Shown: one piece after another, positions 7,052 to 15,178 of the stretch
How positions within the stretch are numbered: position 1 is the stretch's first letter
Layout of the letters: the number at the start of each line of letters is the position of its first letter
NCBI GenBank assembly: GCA_937894065.1
Contig: CALCST010000010.1
Location: forward strand, 1 to 34,985
Length of the DNA stretch: 34,985 nucleotides
Direction of reading: 5' to 3'
Source of the DNA: an uncultured Parabacteroides sp.
GTDB lineage: Bacteria > Bacteroidota > Bacteroidia > Bacteroidales > Tannerellaceae
Program-made: the position numbers and the translations under genes
The notes under the pieces: model-generated
The model's input: only the letters and a program-made list of their open reading frames with translations
Database searches by the model: none
What the model was told of the DNA's origin: nothing

Positions 7052-7948
7052 TCAGTCTTTAGAAGTACTGCTTTTTATCCTTATGCATATCATATAGAAC
7101 AGAAAAAGAAAAGCAATACCGGTTACTATGTAGCCGGTAAGATGCTGATCAGAAATCTCTCCTGTTATATATTCGTTGTTTTTCAAGCTATCGCAAGACA
7201 TTCCTATTACAGCTGTAGCATTATTTGTAAAATGAGCTATTATCGGCAGCCACATATTTTTACTCCATAACAACAGATATCCGAAATATGCCCCAAGAAG
7301 CATTCGTGGAATGAAACCATAGAATTGCAGATGAAATGCGCTGAATAATATTGCAGACATCCATATAACTGCATGGTGACTTATACTGAATTTTGCCAAT
7401 GCGTCTGACAAAGCACCTCGGAACAGCATTTCTTCTGTTACAGCTGCAGTAAGAGCTATTACTATAATGTTAGAAATAAAAGGGACTATACCTTTAGTGC
7501 CTAAAAGAATGTCTGTAATCTGTTTTGCGTTTTCTTCTTGTGTAATCATCCAGTTTTCAATCTCCGACATCCATTCGGGCAATTCGAGGCTCTGGTTCAA
7601 CATTGCTGTCAGATTTATTACAGGCGACAACAGAAACATACTGATGATGACAAGTATTGAAACTTCAACACCTGGCGCTTTAGATATAGAAAGAGAAGAT
7701 TTCCAATTATCAGTACAAAGGTATGAGAATGCAATCGCCGGGAAAAGAAACGTGCCGACAGCAGAGAAGAACTGCACAAGCCTCATTCCATCAGGCGTTT
7801 GATATATACTAGCATCGAACCCCCAAATAAGCCAAAACAACCCCAAACTTATGATTGAAGAAATAATACTGCCAAACAATACTAACAACAAAAGAACTCC
7901 TATCTGTCTGACAGCAGACAGCCCGGCAAACATACCTTTCATATACAT
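7052..7948 (-). CDS. CPBP-family intramembrane metalloprotease
   Basis: Membrane protein of the CPBP (CAAX prenyl protease 2/Abi) family. The 298-residue product has about seven or eight hydrophobic segments and all family motifs. These are EEMLFRG with Glu172, Glu173 and Arg177, then a His in SAFHLQFYG (His207) with a following GAYFGYLLL segment, and HFTNN (His239, Asn243). The glutamates and histidines form the presumed metal and catalytic site in the membrane. The substrate is unknown; bacterial members are linked to immunity or envelope processing. Other starts at M4 or M6 are possible. It has its own promoter, divergent from tig, and its stop touches the lptB stop. Confidence 0.9.
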   Translation of the reverse strand: MYMKGMFAGLSAVRQIGVLLLLVLFGSIISSIISLGLFWLIWGFDASIYQTPDGMRLVQFFSAVGTFLFPAIAFSYLCTDNWKSSLSISKAPGVEVSILVIISMFLLSPVINLTAMLNQSLELPEWMSEIENWMITQEENAKQITDILLGTKGIVPFISNIIVIALTAAVTEEMLFRGALSDALAKFSISHHAVIWMSAILFSAFHLQFYGFIPRMLLGAYFGYLLLWSKNMWLPIIAHFTNNATAVIGMSCDSLKNNEYITGEISDQHLTGYIVTGIAFLFLFYMICIRIKSSTSKD

Positions 7949-7968
7949 ATTATAACATTTTTTATTGG

Positions 7969-8001
7969 CAAATATAAGTATAAATACTTCCTTAAGGCAA
8001 C
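7969..8001 (-). promoter_or_regulatory. Promoter of the CPBP protease gene
   Basis: On the minus strand GTTG (8001-7998), one base off TTTG, is followed by a 21-bp spacer and TATATTTG (7976-7969). The leader would be about 14 nt. It lies back to back with the tig promoter. Confidence 0.55.
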
Positions 8002-8016
8002 AATTTAAGCAAACAA

Positions 8017-8048
8017 TTTGCTAGATTGAAAGATTAACTCTAATTTTG
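8017..8048 (+). promoter_or_regulatory. Promoter of tig
   Basis: TTTG (8017-8020), a 20-bp spacer and TAATTTTG (8041-8048) form a full consensus match. The leader to the ATG at 8095 is about 40 nt and A/T-rich. Confidence 0.8.
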
Positions 8049-8094
8049 CAACCTAAAATTGGATACAAATCATTAATTAAATAAATCATTCAGA

Positions 8095-9450
8095 ATGAAC
8101 GTTTCTCTTATTAACAACGATGCTGTTCGTGGTATCGTGAAGTTAGAAATAGTGAAAGCTGACTACGAAGCTAATGTAGAAAAGAGCTTGCGTAATTTGC
8201 GTCAGAAAGCTAATATGCCTGGTTTCCGTAAAGGTATGGTTCCTATGGGCATGGTAAAAAAAATGTACGGTAAGCATGTACTTGTTGAAGAAGTAAACAA
8301 ACTTATTTCTGAAAACTTGTTCAAATATATCCGTGAAAACAACTTGAACATCTTGGGTGAACCAATGCCAAACGAAACTGAGCAGTCTGAAATCAACTTC
8401 GACACTCAGGAAGAATTCGTATTCAACTTTGACGTAGCATTTGCTCCGGTTATCAACGTTGAAATGACAAAAGAAGACAAGTTGACTTACTATCAGGTTA
8501 AAATCGACGAAGATATGCTGAACAAGCAGATTGAAGCTTATACAGCTAACTTCGGTTCATACGATAGCGTTGAAGAAGTTGAAGAAAAAGACTTGGTTAA
8601 AGGTACAATCGCTGAATTGGAAAACGGTCAGCCAAAAGAAGGTGGTATCGTTGTTGAAAACGCAGTGTTGATGCCATTATATATCAAGAACGAAGAAGAA
8701 AAAGCTAAATTCATCGGTGCTAAGAAGAATGCAGTTGTTGTATTCAACGTAAACAAAGCATTCGAAGGAGCTGAAGCTGAAATTGCTTCTTTGTTGAAAA
8801 TCGAAAAATCAAAAGTTGCTGAAACAACAGCTGATTTCAGCTTCGAAATCACAGACATCACTCGTCATAAGAATGCTGAATTGAATCAGGAATTGTATGA
8901 CAAAGTGTTCGGTGAAAATATCGTAACTAGCGAAGAAGAATTCAAAGACAAAATCCGTGAAGCTTTGGCTGAACAGTTCACTCCACAGAGCGACTTTAAG
9001 TTCTTGACTGACGCTCGTGATATTTTGGTTCAGAAAGCTGGCGAATTGCAGTTTGCTGAAGATATCTTGAAACGCTGGTTGCTTGCAGCTAACGAAAAGA
9101 ACACTAAAGAAAAGATTGATGAAGATTATCCAACAATCATCAAAGACCTTACTTACCACTTGATCAAAGAAACATTGGTTAAGAACAACGGTTTGAAAGT
9201 TGAAGATGCTGACTTGGAAGGCTTCGCTAAACGTGTTGCTAAAGCTCAGTTCGCACAGTATGGTATGTTGTCAGTTCCTGAAGATGTTCTTGACAACTAT
9301 GCTAAAGACATGTTGAAAAACAAACAGACTTTGCAGAACGTTATCGACCGTGCTATCGAAGAAAAACTTGCAGGTTGGTTGAAAGAACAGGTTGACTTGG
9401 AAGTTAAGGAAGTTAGCGCAGAAGAATTCGCAAAACTTTTTGAAGCATAA
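8095..9450 (+). CDS. tig: Trigger factor, ribosome-associated chaperone
   Basis: Chaperone that binds nascent chains at the ribosome exit tunnel. The 451-residue product has the N-terminal ribosome-binding domain with signature GFRKGMVP (43-50). A middle region stands where the FKBP-like domain normally lies; it is divergent, without an obvious prolyl isomerase core. A long helical C-terminal arm runs from about residue 265 (VFGENIVTSEEEFKDKIREAL). Codon use is strongly biased (Leu almost always TTG, Lys AAA/AAG, Ala GCT), as in highly expressed Bacteroides genes and unlike its neighbours. It precedes clpP-clpX, the usual linkage of nascent-chain folding and proteolysis genes, but separate promoters lie before clpP. 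Confidence 0.93.
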   Translation: MNVSLINNDAVRGIVKLEIVKADYEANVEKSLRNLRQKANMPGFRKGMVPMGMVKKMYGKHVLVEEVNKLISENLFKYIRENNLNILGEPMPNETEQSEINFDTQEEFVFNFDVAFAPVINVEMTKEDKLTYYQVKIDEDMLNKQIEAYTANFGSYDSVEEVEEKDLVKGTIAELENGQPKEGGIVVENAVLMPLYIKNEEEKAKFIGAKKNAVVVFNVNKAFEGAEAEIASLLKIEKSKVAETTADFSFEITDITRHKNAELNQELYDKVFGENIVTSEEEFKDKIREALAEQFTPQSDFKFLTDARDILVQKAGELQFAEDILKRWLLAANEKNTKEKIDEDYPTIIKDLTYHLIKETLVKNNGLKVEDADLEGFAKRVAKAQFAQYGMLSVPEDVLDNYAKDMLKNKQTLQNVIDRAIEEKLAGWLKEQVDLEVKEVSAEEFAKLFEA

Positions 9451-9480
9451 TACAAATTTGTATTGACTTCATATCTGAAT

Positions 9481-9597
9481 AGGAAGGGATTTCTCTCGAA
9501 AAAAATCTCTTGACGGATAGAAAATAAGTTGTATCATTTAAAAATTTATTTATAACTTTGTTTATCCGTTGGGCAGACAAGAGAGAAGTCCCTTCTT
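9481..9597 (+). other. Long hairpin element after tig
   Basis: 9481-9497 pairs with 9581-9597 over 17 bp, including two G-U pairs. Inside it, TTG (9510-9512) pairs with CAA (9578-9580) and ACGGATA (9513-9519) with TATCCGT (9563-9569). A T-rich stretch follows at 9596-9607. It may serve as a large tig terminator or be a structured RNA. A promoter -7 box sits in its terminal loop, so RNAs starting there would carry only the right arms. Confidence 0.6.
9528..9560 (+). promoter_or_regulatory. Candidate distal clpP promoter
   Basis: GTTG (9528-9531), one base off TTTG, a 21-bp spacer and TAACTTTG (9553-9560). The predicted leader to clpP is about 188 nt. It lies in the loop of the hairpin element. 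Confidence 0.5.
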
Positions 9598-9714
9598 TCT
9601 GTTTTTATATACAAAACCAACGAAAAAAAAGAAATCACGGGAAAATATATTCCTGATATTCCGAAACCTGCCGGAGGCATCAACAAGCAAAAATTATCCG
9701 GCGAAACTTAGTGT

Positions 9715-9722
9715 TACCTTTG
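9715..9722 (+). promoter_or_regulatory. Candidate proximal clpP -7 box
   Basis: TACCTTTG matches TAnnTTTG and lies 32 bp before the clpP ATG, the common distance in Bacteroides. No TTTG is present at the -33 position, so it may need an activator or be weak. Confidence 0.55.
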
Positions 9723-9754
9723 TGATAAAACGAGATAAACTATAATACATATAT

Positions 9755-10417
9755 ATGAACGATTTTAGAAAATATGCTACAAAACATTTGGGCATGAGCG
9801 GAACAGCGCTTGACAGTTATATGAATATAACAAGCAGTTATATTTCTCCGACTATCATTGAAGAGCGCCAGCTTAATGTTGCTCAGATGGATGTCTTCTC
9901 TCGTCTGATGATGGATCGTATAATCTTCTTGGGAACTCAGATTGATGATTATACAGCAAACGTCATCCAGGCACAGTTACTTTATCTTGATTCATCAGAT
10001 CCAGGAAAAGATATTTCCATATACATCAATTCACCTGGTGGTTCAGTATATGCCGGTTATGGTATTTATGACACTATGCAGTTCATTGGTTCAGATGTTT
10101 CTACTATCTGTACAGGTATTGCAGCCTCAATGGCATCAGTATTGCTTGTTGCCGGAGCAAAAGGCAAACGTTTTGCACTACAACACTCAAGAGTTATGAT
10201 ACACCAACCTCTTGGTGGAGTGCAGGGCCAGGCATCAGATATTGAAATTACTGCCCGTGAAATTTTGAGAGTTAAGAAAGAATTGTACACTATCATATCT
10301 AATCATTCAGGAAAACCTTTTGAGGATGTTGAACGCGACAGCGACCGCGACTTCTGGATGACTGCAGCGGAAGCTAAGGAATATGGTATGATTGATGATA
10401 TTTTGATACGTAAATAA
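9755..10417 (+). CDS. clpP: ATP-dependent Clp protease proteolytic subunit
   Basis: Serine peptidase that forms the barrel-shaped double heptamer fed by ClpX. The 220-residue product has the catalytic triad Ser125 (GIAASMAS), His150 (MIHQPLGG) and Asp199 (SDRDFWM). The 25- and 49-residue spacings equal those of the E. coli enzyme. The N-terminal segment of about 30 residues is longer than the mature enzyme and may be a propeptide or a family-specific extension. clpX follows after 8 bp, so the two are co-transcribed. Two candidate promoters precede it, hinting at more than one growth or stress input. Confidence 0.96.
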   Translation: MNDFRKYATKHLGMSGTALDSYMNITSSYISPTIIEERQLNVAQMDVFSRLMMDRIIFLGTQIDDYTANVIQAQLLYLDSSDPGKDISIYINSPGGSVYAGYGIYDTMQFIGSDVSTICTGIAASMASVLLVAGAKGKRFALQHSRVMIHQPLGGVQGQASDIEITAREILRVKKELYTIISNHSGKPFEDVERDSDRDFWMTAAEAKEYGMIDDILIRK

Positions 10418-10425
10418 TTTTTACT

Positions 10426-11658
10426 ATGGCCAAAATGGGCGATAATTGTACTTTCTGTGGTCGTAGCAAGAGAGACGTAAAACTCTTGATAAACGGATTG
10501 AACGGCTGTATTTGCGAAGAATGTGCCAGCCAGGCATATCACATCGTACAAGAACAGCTGGGAAATATGAAAAACGACGACTTTAATCTTAATAAAGAAG
10601 ATTTACCGAAGCCGGAAGATATAAAAGCATTTCTTGACCAATATATCATAGGACAGGACGAAGCAAAGAGATATATGTCTGTTTCTGTATATAATCACTA
10701 TAAAAGATTAATGCAGAAGGTTACAGATGATGATGTTGAAATTGAAAAGTCAAATATCATCATGGTAGGAACAACTGGTACAGGAAAGACATTGATGGCT
10801 CGTACTATTGCTAAAATGCTTCATGTTCCTTTTGCTATAGCTGACGCAACAGTGCTTACTCAGGCAGGATATGTAGGTGAAGATATTGAAAGTATTCTGA
10901 CACGTCTGCTCCAGGCTGCCGATTACGATGTAGCTGCTGCTGAACGAGGTATTGTATTTATTGACGAAATAGATAAGATTGCACGTAAAGGTGACAACCC
11001 GTCAATCACACGCGACGTAAGCGGTGAAGGCGTACAGCAGGGATTACTAAAACTTCTTGAAGGAACAGTTGTTAATGTTCCGCCACAGGGTGGACGTAAA
11101 CATCCTGAGCAGAAGATGATTCCGGTAAACACAAAGAATATCCTGTTTATTTGTGGAGGAGCTTTCGACGGTATTGAGAAGAAAATTGCTCAAAGATTGA
11201 ATACCAGAGTTGTAGGTTATGCATCTGCAAGCAAAACAGCTCAGGTTGACAAAGAAAATTTCCTCAAGTATATAACACCGACTGATTTGAAATCTTTCGG
11301 TCTTATTCCGGAAATAATCGGACGTTTGCCGATTCTTACACATTTGAATCCTTTGGACAGAGAGGCATTACGCCGTATTCTAACTGAGCCTAAGAATTCA
11401 ATTATCAAACAATATATTAAACTCTTTGAAATGGACGATATCAAGCTATCTTTCACAGAAGAAGCTTTGGATTTCATCGTTGATAAAGCATTAGAGTTTA
11501 AGTTGGGAGCCAGAGGTCTACGTTCTATCGTAGAAGCTATAATGATGGAACCAATGTTTAAAATGCCATCAACCGGAGAAAAGGAACTGGCAGTAACATT
11601 GGATTTTGCTAAAGAACAATTTGAAAAAGCAGATGTCAACCGTCTGCAAGTTTCATAA
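10426..11658 (+). CDS. clpX: ATP-dependent Clp protease ATP-binding subunit ClpX
   Basis: AAA+ unfoldase that selects and threads substrates into ClpP. The 410-residue product opens with the ClpX zinc-binding domain, with Cys8, Cys11, Cys30 and Cys33. Walker A is GTTGTGKT (115-122), Walker B is IVFIDEIDKIA, and the C-terminal small domain has GARGLRSIVEAIM. Length and domain order are normal. It sits 8 bp after clpP. recQ starts 30 bp after its stop with no terminator seen, so read-through into recQ is likely. Confidence 0.96.
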   Translation: MAKMGDNCTFCGRSKRDVKLLINGLNGCICEECASQAYHIVQEQLGNMKNDDFNLNKEDLPKPEDIKAFLDQYIIGQDEAKRYMSVSVYNHYKRLMQKVTDDDVEIEKSNIIMVGTTGTGKTLMARTIAKMLHVPFAIADATVLTQAGYVGEDIESILTRLLQAADYDVAAAERGIVFIDEIDKIARKGDNPSITRDVSGEGVQQGLLKLLEGTVVNVPPQGGRKHPEQKMIPVNTKNILFICGGAFDGIEKKIAQRLNTRVVGYASASKTAQVDKENFLKYITPTDLKSFGLIPEIIGRLPILTHLNPLDREALRRILTEPKNSIIKQYIKLFEMDDIKLSFTEEALDFIVDKALEFKLGARGLRSIVEAIMMEPMFKMPSTGEKELAVTLDFAKEQFEKADVNRLQVS

Positions 11659-11688
11659 TGTAAACCTATTCTCTAAATTAATACTAGT

Positions 11689-13869
11689 ATGGCAAAAAAA
11701 GATAATTTGACAGAGGAGCTTAAAAAACATTTTGGTTTTGATACTTTCAAAGGAAATCAAAAGGCTATAATAGAAAACGTGTTGGCAGGGAATGATACAT
11801 TCGTTCTGATGCCTACAGGTGGTGGTAAATCTTTGTGCTACCAGCTTCCGTCTTTGCTGATGGAAGGAACAGCCATTGTTATATCACCTCTGATAGCTCT
11901 GATGAAAAATCAGGTTGATGCCATGCGAAACTTCAGTGAAGAAGATGGTGTGGCTCATTTCATCAATTCTTCATTGAATAAATCTGCGATAGACCAAGTC
12001 AAGGAAGATATTCTGGCAGGAAAAACTAAATTATTATATGTGGCTCCGGAGTCACTTACAAAAGAGGATAATGTGGATTTCCTGCGTCAGGTAAAAATAT
12101 CTTTCTATGCTGTTGACGAAGCTCACTGTATTTCGGAATGGGGACATGATTTCCGCCCAGAATATAGAAAGATAAGACCTATAATCAACGAAATAGGTAA
12201 GCGTCCGTTGATAGCATTGACTGCTACGGCAACACCTAAAGTTCAGCATGACATTCAGAAAAACCTTGGAATGACTGAAGCTACAGTGTTCAAATCGTCG
12301 TTCAATCGCACTAATTTGTATTATGAAGTTCGTCCGAAAACGGCTAATGTTGACCGTGATATCATAAAATTCATCAAGTCTCATGAAGGAAAATCCGGTA
12401 TAGTATATTGCCTTAGCAGAAAAAAAGTTGAGGAATTTGCGGATATCCTGAAAGCGAATGGAATAAAGGCTTTGCCTTATCACGCAGGTATGGACTCTCA
12501 AGTCCGTTCAGCAAACCAGGATGCTTTCCTTATGGAACAGGTTGATGTTATAGTTGCAACTATAGCTTTTGGTATGGGTATTGACAAACCGGATGTCAGA
12601 TATGTAATTCATTATGACATTCCTAAAAGCCTTGAAGGATATTATCAGGAAACAGGACGTGCAGGGCGTGACGGAGGAGAAGGACATTGTTTAGCTTTCT
12701 ACGCTTACAAAGATTTGCAGAAACTGGAAAAGTTCATGCAAGGCAAACCTGTAGCTGAACAGGAAATCGGCAAACAATTGCTGATGGAAACTGCAGCATA
12801 TGCAGAAACTTCTGTATGCCGTAGAAAAGTCTTACTTCACTACTTTGGTGAAGAATATTTGGAAGATAATTGTGGTAGTTGTGATAACTGTTTGAATCCT
12901 AAGAAACAAGTGGAAGCAAAAGAATTATTGAGTGCAGTGTTGGAAGTAGTCAGCACTTTGAAGGAAAAATTTAAGGCAGACTACATTGTAAATATGTTGG
13001 TTGGAAATGAAACTTCTGAAATCCAATCATACAAACATAATGAGTTGGAAATATTCGGTTCAGGACAGGATGAAGATGACAAAACATGGAATGCCGTTAT
13101 CCGTCAGGCTCTGATTGCCGGCTATCTTACTAAAGACATTGAAAACTATGGCTTGCTCAAAATAACTCCTAAGGGTAAAGAGTTCATTAAAAAGCCTGTT
13201 TCATTCAAGATAACCGAAGATAACGAATTTGAAGAAGAGGTTGAAGAAGTTCCTATTAAAGGCGGAGCTTCATGCGCTGTCGATCCTGTATTGTATTCTA
13301 TGATGAAAGACTTGCGCAAGAAGCTGTCAAAGCGTCTTGAAGTGCCTCCTTTCGTTATTTTCCAGGATCCTTCATTGGAAGCTATGGCTACTACTTACCC
13401 TGTCACAATCGAAGAGTTGCAAAATATCCCTGGTGTGGGAGCTGGAAAAGCAAAACGATACGGAGAAGAATTCGTAGCTCTTATCAAGCGTCATGTCGAA
13501 GAAAACGAAATTGAACGTCCGGAAGATTTGAGAGTTCGCACTGTTGCAAATAAATCAAAACTTAAGGTTTGGATCGTACAGAGTATTGACCGTAAAGTTG
13601 CTCTCGATGACATTGCAATGACTAAAGGTCTTGAGTTCTCTGAATTGCTTGATGAAATTGAAGCTATCGTATATTCAGGAACACGTATCAATATCGACTA
13701 TTTCTTGAATGATGTAATCGACGAAGATCATATCGAAGATATCTATGAATATTTCAAAGAATCTGAGACAGACGATTTGGAAGATGCTATAGAAGAATTG
13801 GGTGGAGATTACACAGAAGAAGAAATACGTCTTGTACGTATCAAATTCTTGTCTGAAATGGCTAATTGA
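11689..13869 (+). CDS. recQ: ATP-dependent DNA helicase RecQ
   Basis: 3'-5' superfamily 2 DNA helicase used in recombination and fork repair. The 726-residue product has Walker A MPTGGGKSLCYQLP (41-54), the DEAH box (143-146) in AVDEAHCISEWGHDFRP, and helicase C motifs ending QETGRAGRDG. The RQC zinc site has cysteines in VCRRK and NCGSCDNC (about 377-400). An HRDC domain (about 535-600) is followed by a further C-terminal region of about 110 acidic residues. That tail is absent from E. coli RecQ (about 610 residues); tails like it are found in Bacteroidetes RecQ, where I would expect a helix-turn-helix-type domain. It closes the tig-clpP-clpX-recQ block. Confidence 0.94.
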   Translation: MAKKDNLTEELKKHFGFDTFKGNQKAIIENVLAGNDTFVLMPTGGGKSLCYQLPSLLMEGTAIVISPLIALMKNQVDAMRNFSEEDGVAHFINSSLNKSAIDQVKEDILAGKTKLLYVAPESLTKEDNVDFLRQVKISFYAVDEAHCISEWGHDFRPEYRKIRPIINEIGKRPLIALTATATPKVQHDIQKNLGMTEATVFKSSFNRTNLYYEVRPKTANVDRDIIKFIKSHEGKSGIVYCLSRKKVEEFADILKANGIKALPYHAGMDSQVRSANQDAFLMEQVDVIVATIAFGMGIDKPDVRYVIHYDIPKSLEGYYQETGRAGRDGGEGHCLAFYAYKDLQKLEKFMQGKPVAEQEIGKQLLMETAAYAETSVCRRKVLLHYFGEEYLEDNCGSCDNCLNPKKQVEAKELLSAVLEVVSTLKEKFKADYIVNMLVGNETSEIQSYKHNELEIFGSGQDEDDKTWNAVIRQALIAGYLTKDIENYGLLKITPKGKEFIKKPVSFKITEDNEFEEEVEEVPIKGGASCAVDPVLYSMMKDLRKKLSKRLEVPPFVIFQDPSLEAMATTYPVTIEELQNIPGVGAGKAKRYGEEFVALIKRHVEENEIERPEDLRVRTVANKSKLKVWIVQSIDRKVALDDIAMTKGLEFSELLDEIEAIVYSGTRINIDYFLNDVIDEDHIEDIYEYFKESETDDLEDAIEELGGDYTEEEIRLVRIKFLSEMAN

Positions 13870-13900
13870 TTGAAAATTCAGTAAATTATTTTGAAGATAA

Positions 13901-13937
13901 AAAACCGAGTGTCGAATTAATACCGACACTCGGTTTT
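13901..13937. terminator. Bidirectional terminator between recQ and a phosphodiesterase gene
   Basis: A 14-bp perfect stem, AAAACCGAGTGTCG (13901-13914) with CGACACTCGGTTTT (13924-13937), has a 9-nt loop and T runs on both strands. It lies between two convergent stop codons and can serve both. Confidence 0.93.
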
Positions 13938-13941
13938 TTAT

Positions 13942-14874
13942 TTACTCAAATGCTGAAACAATAGGTCGAGCCAACCAAACTTGAGGTTGTTCAACTCCAA
14001 AAATATATGCTACAGTTCCAGCTATATCATATACCATAGTGCTTTCCTCTATCTTATATCCTTTCTTGACTCCTTTACCACAGAGAACAATAGGAGTTTG
14101 CATTTCTTTCATTGTTTTTCCTCCGTGGCCAGTATCAATTCCACCATGGTCGGCTGAAAGTATAAATATCGTTTCTTCCGTCATTCCTGCCTCATCAACA
14201 GCTTTGACTATCTCACCCAAAGCTTTATCCAAATGACTAACCATACTGAAATATTCTGGAGATTCCCAACCTTTACTGTGACCGGCGCCATCCGGCTCAC
14301 CAAAAATAACAGAACAAAACATCGGTTTCTTTTCTTTAATATAACCTACAACATCACCTATTGCCTGCTTAGTATCCACGTCAGATAATTTAGCAGGTTT
14401 AAGATAATCTATAGAAAGAGTATCCACCAAATTCCTCATTCCATCCCATTCATATACATATCCAAGCTCAGCTTCAGGATAAGCTTTATTTAATATTCCA
14501 TAAATATCCGGGAATATACCGTTTTCTGTGAGCACACGAGAAGGCAAATCAGGCTTAGAACTTCCCCATTCTGTATATCCGTGAAGTTCCGGACCAGCTC
14601 CCATAAACATAGAAGCCCAATTCACTGCGCTAGAAGACGGCAAAACTGAACGGTTCTCAAGCGTTACTGCTCCCTCAGACATCATCTTTCGGAAATTAGG
14701 CATATCCGCTCCATTATTCAGACAATAAGAACTCAGACCATCAAAACCGATAAGAACCACATGCTTTGGAGGATTATTCATCCCTTTTGTTGCAGTATTT
14801 TCACCACCTTTTGAGCATGATGCAGACAAAACAATTGCCAGCAAGATGAAAACAAATACAGTAATCTTTTTCAT
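13942..14874 (-). CDS. Alkaline phosphatase superfamily phosphodiesterase-like lipoprotein
   Basis: Predicted lipoprotein of the type I phosphodiesterase/nucleotide pyrophosphatase group. The 310-residue product has a signal with lipobox LSASC (Cys20). The first metal Asp is in VLIGFDGL (Asp45), a nucleophile region PSSSAVNWASMFMG follows at about 79-92, and the remaining metal ligands lie in GEPDGAGHSKG and SADHGGIDTGHGG. The nucleophile position appears to be Ser where many relatives have Thr. The frame is open to 14901, but MKKITVF at 14874 gives a proper signal peptide. The substrate cannot be told. It is transcribed alone, between terminators on both sides; no good promoter was found. 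Confidence 0.82.
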   Translation of the reverse strand: MKKITVFVFILLAIVLSASCSKGGENTATKGMNNPPKHVVLIGFDGLSSYCLNNGADMPNFRKMMSEGAVTLENRSVLPSSSAVNWASMFMGAGPELHGYTEWGSSKPDLPSRVLTENGIFPDIYGILNKAYPEAELGYVYEWDGMRNLVDTLSIDYLKPAKLSDVDTKQAIGDVVGYIKEKKPMFCSVIFGEPDGAGHSKGWESPEYFSMVSHLDKALGEIVKAVDEAGMTEETIFILSADHGGIDTGHGGKTMKEMQTPIVLCGKGVKKGYKIEESTMVYDIAGTVAYIFGVEQPQVWLARPIVSAFE

Positions 14875-14978
14875 AATAAATTTATCAAATAAGTTTAACA
14901 TTAAATCTACACATTACAGAGATATAAGATTTCAGGAAAAAACTCCTTATGTTTTCGTCGAAATGTCAAATGTTTCAG

Positions 14979-15000
14979 AAAAAACACCGCAGTGTTTTTT
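14979..15000. terminator. Compact bidirectional terminator-like hairpin
   Basis: AAAAAACAC (14979-14987) and GTGTTTTTT (14992-15000) form a 9-bp perfect stem with a CGCA loop and T runs on both strands. It lies upstream of the phosphodiesterase gene and would stop transcripts coming leftward from metK, as a second terminator after 15072-15126. Confidence 0.6.
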
Positions 15001-15071
15001 CCTAATATTTAGTCATTTCAAAAACAGATACTAATTTATAGAAATACGTACCAATATCTGCATTTTCAACA

Positions 15072-15126
15072 AAAAAATAAAGACACAAAAACACAGAAAT
15101 AATACTCATGTGCATTTTGTGTCTTT
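15072..15126 (-). terminator. Probable terminator of metK
   Basis: AAAGACACAAAA (15079-15090) and TTTTGTGTCTTT (15115-15126) form a 12-bp perfect stem. A CACA/TGTG pairing is possible inside the 24-nt loop. On the minus strand it is followed by a T-rich tail (ATTTTTTTG). It lies about 50 bp past the metK stop. Confidence 0.65.
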
Positions 15127-15178
15127 TAATAAATATATTTAGTAGAAGTTAGGCTTTTTATTGCCGCTTCAGACGTTA

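Larger units (their letters stand above)
9451..9754. other. 304-bp tig-clpP intergenic region
   Basis: No gene is seen. It holds a long hairpin element (9481-9597), an internal promoter (9528-9560), a second -7 box nearer clpP (9715-9722), and a smaller 6-bp inverted repeat, GCCGGA (9670-9675) with TCCGGC (9697-9702). Confidence 0.6.

Noticed and set aside
12052..12501. 149-codon open frame on the minus strand inside recQ
   Set aside because: It is antisense to the RecQ helicase core with no promoter or family features; it reflects codon use of recQ.
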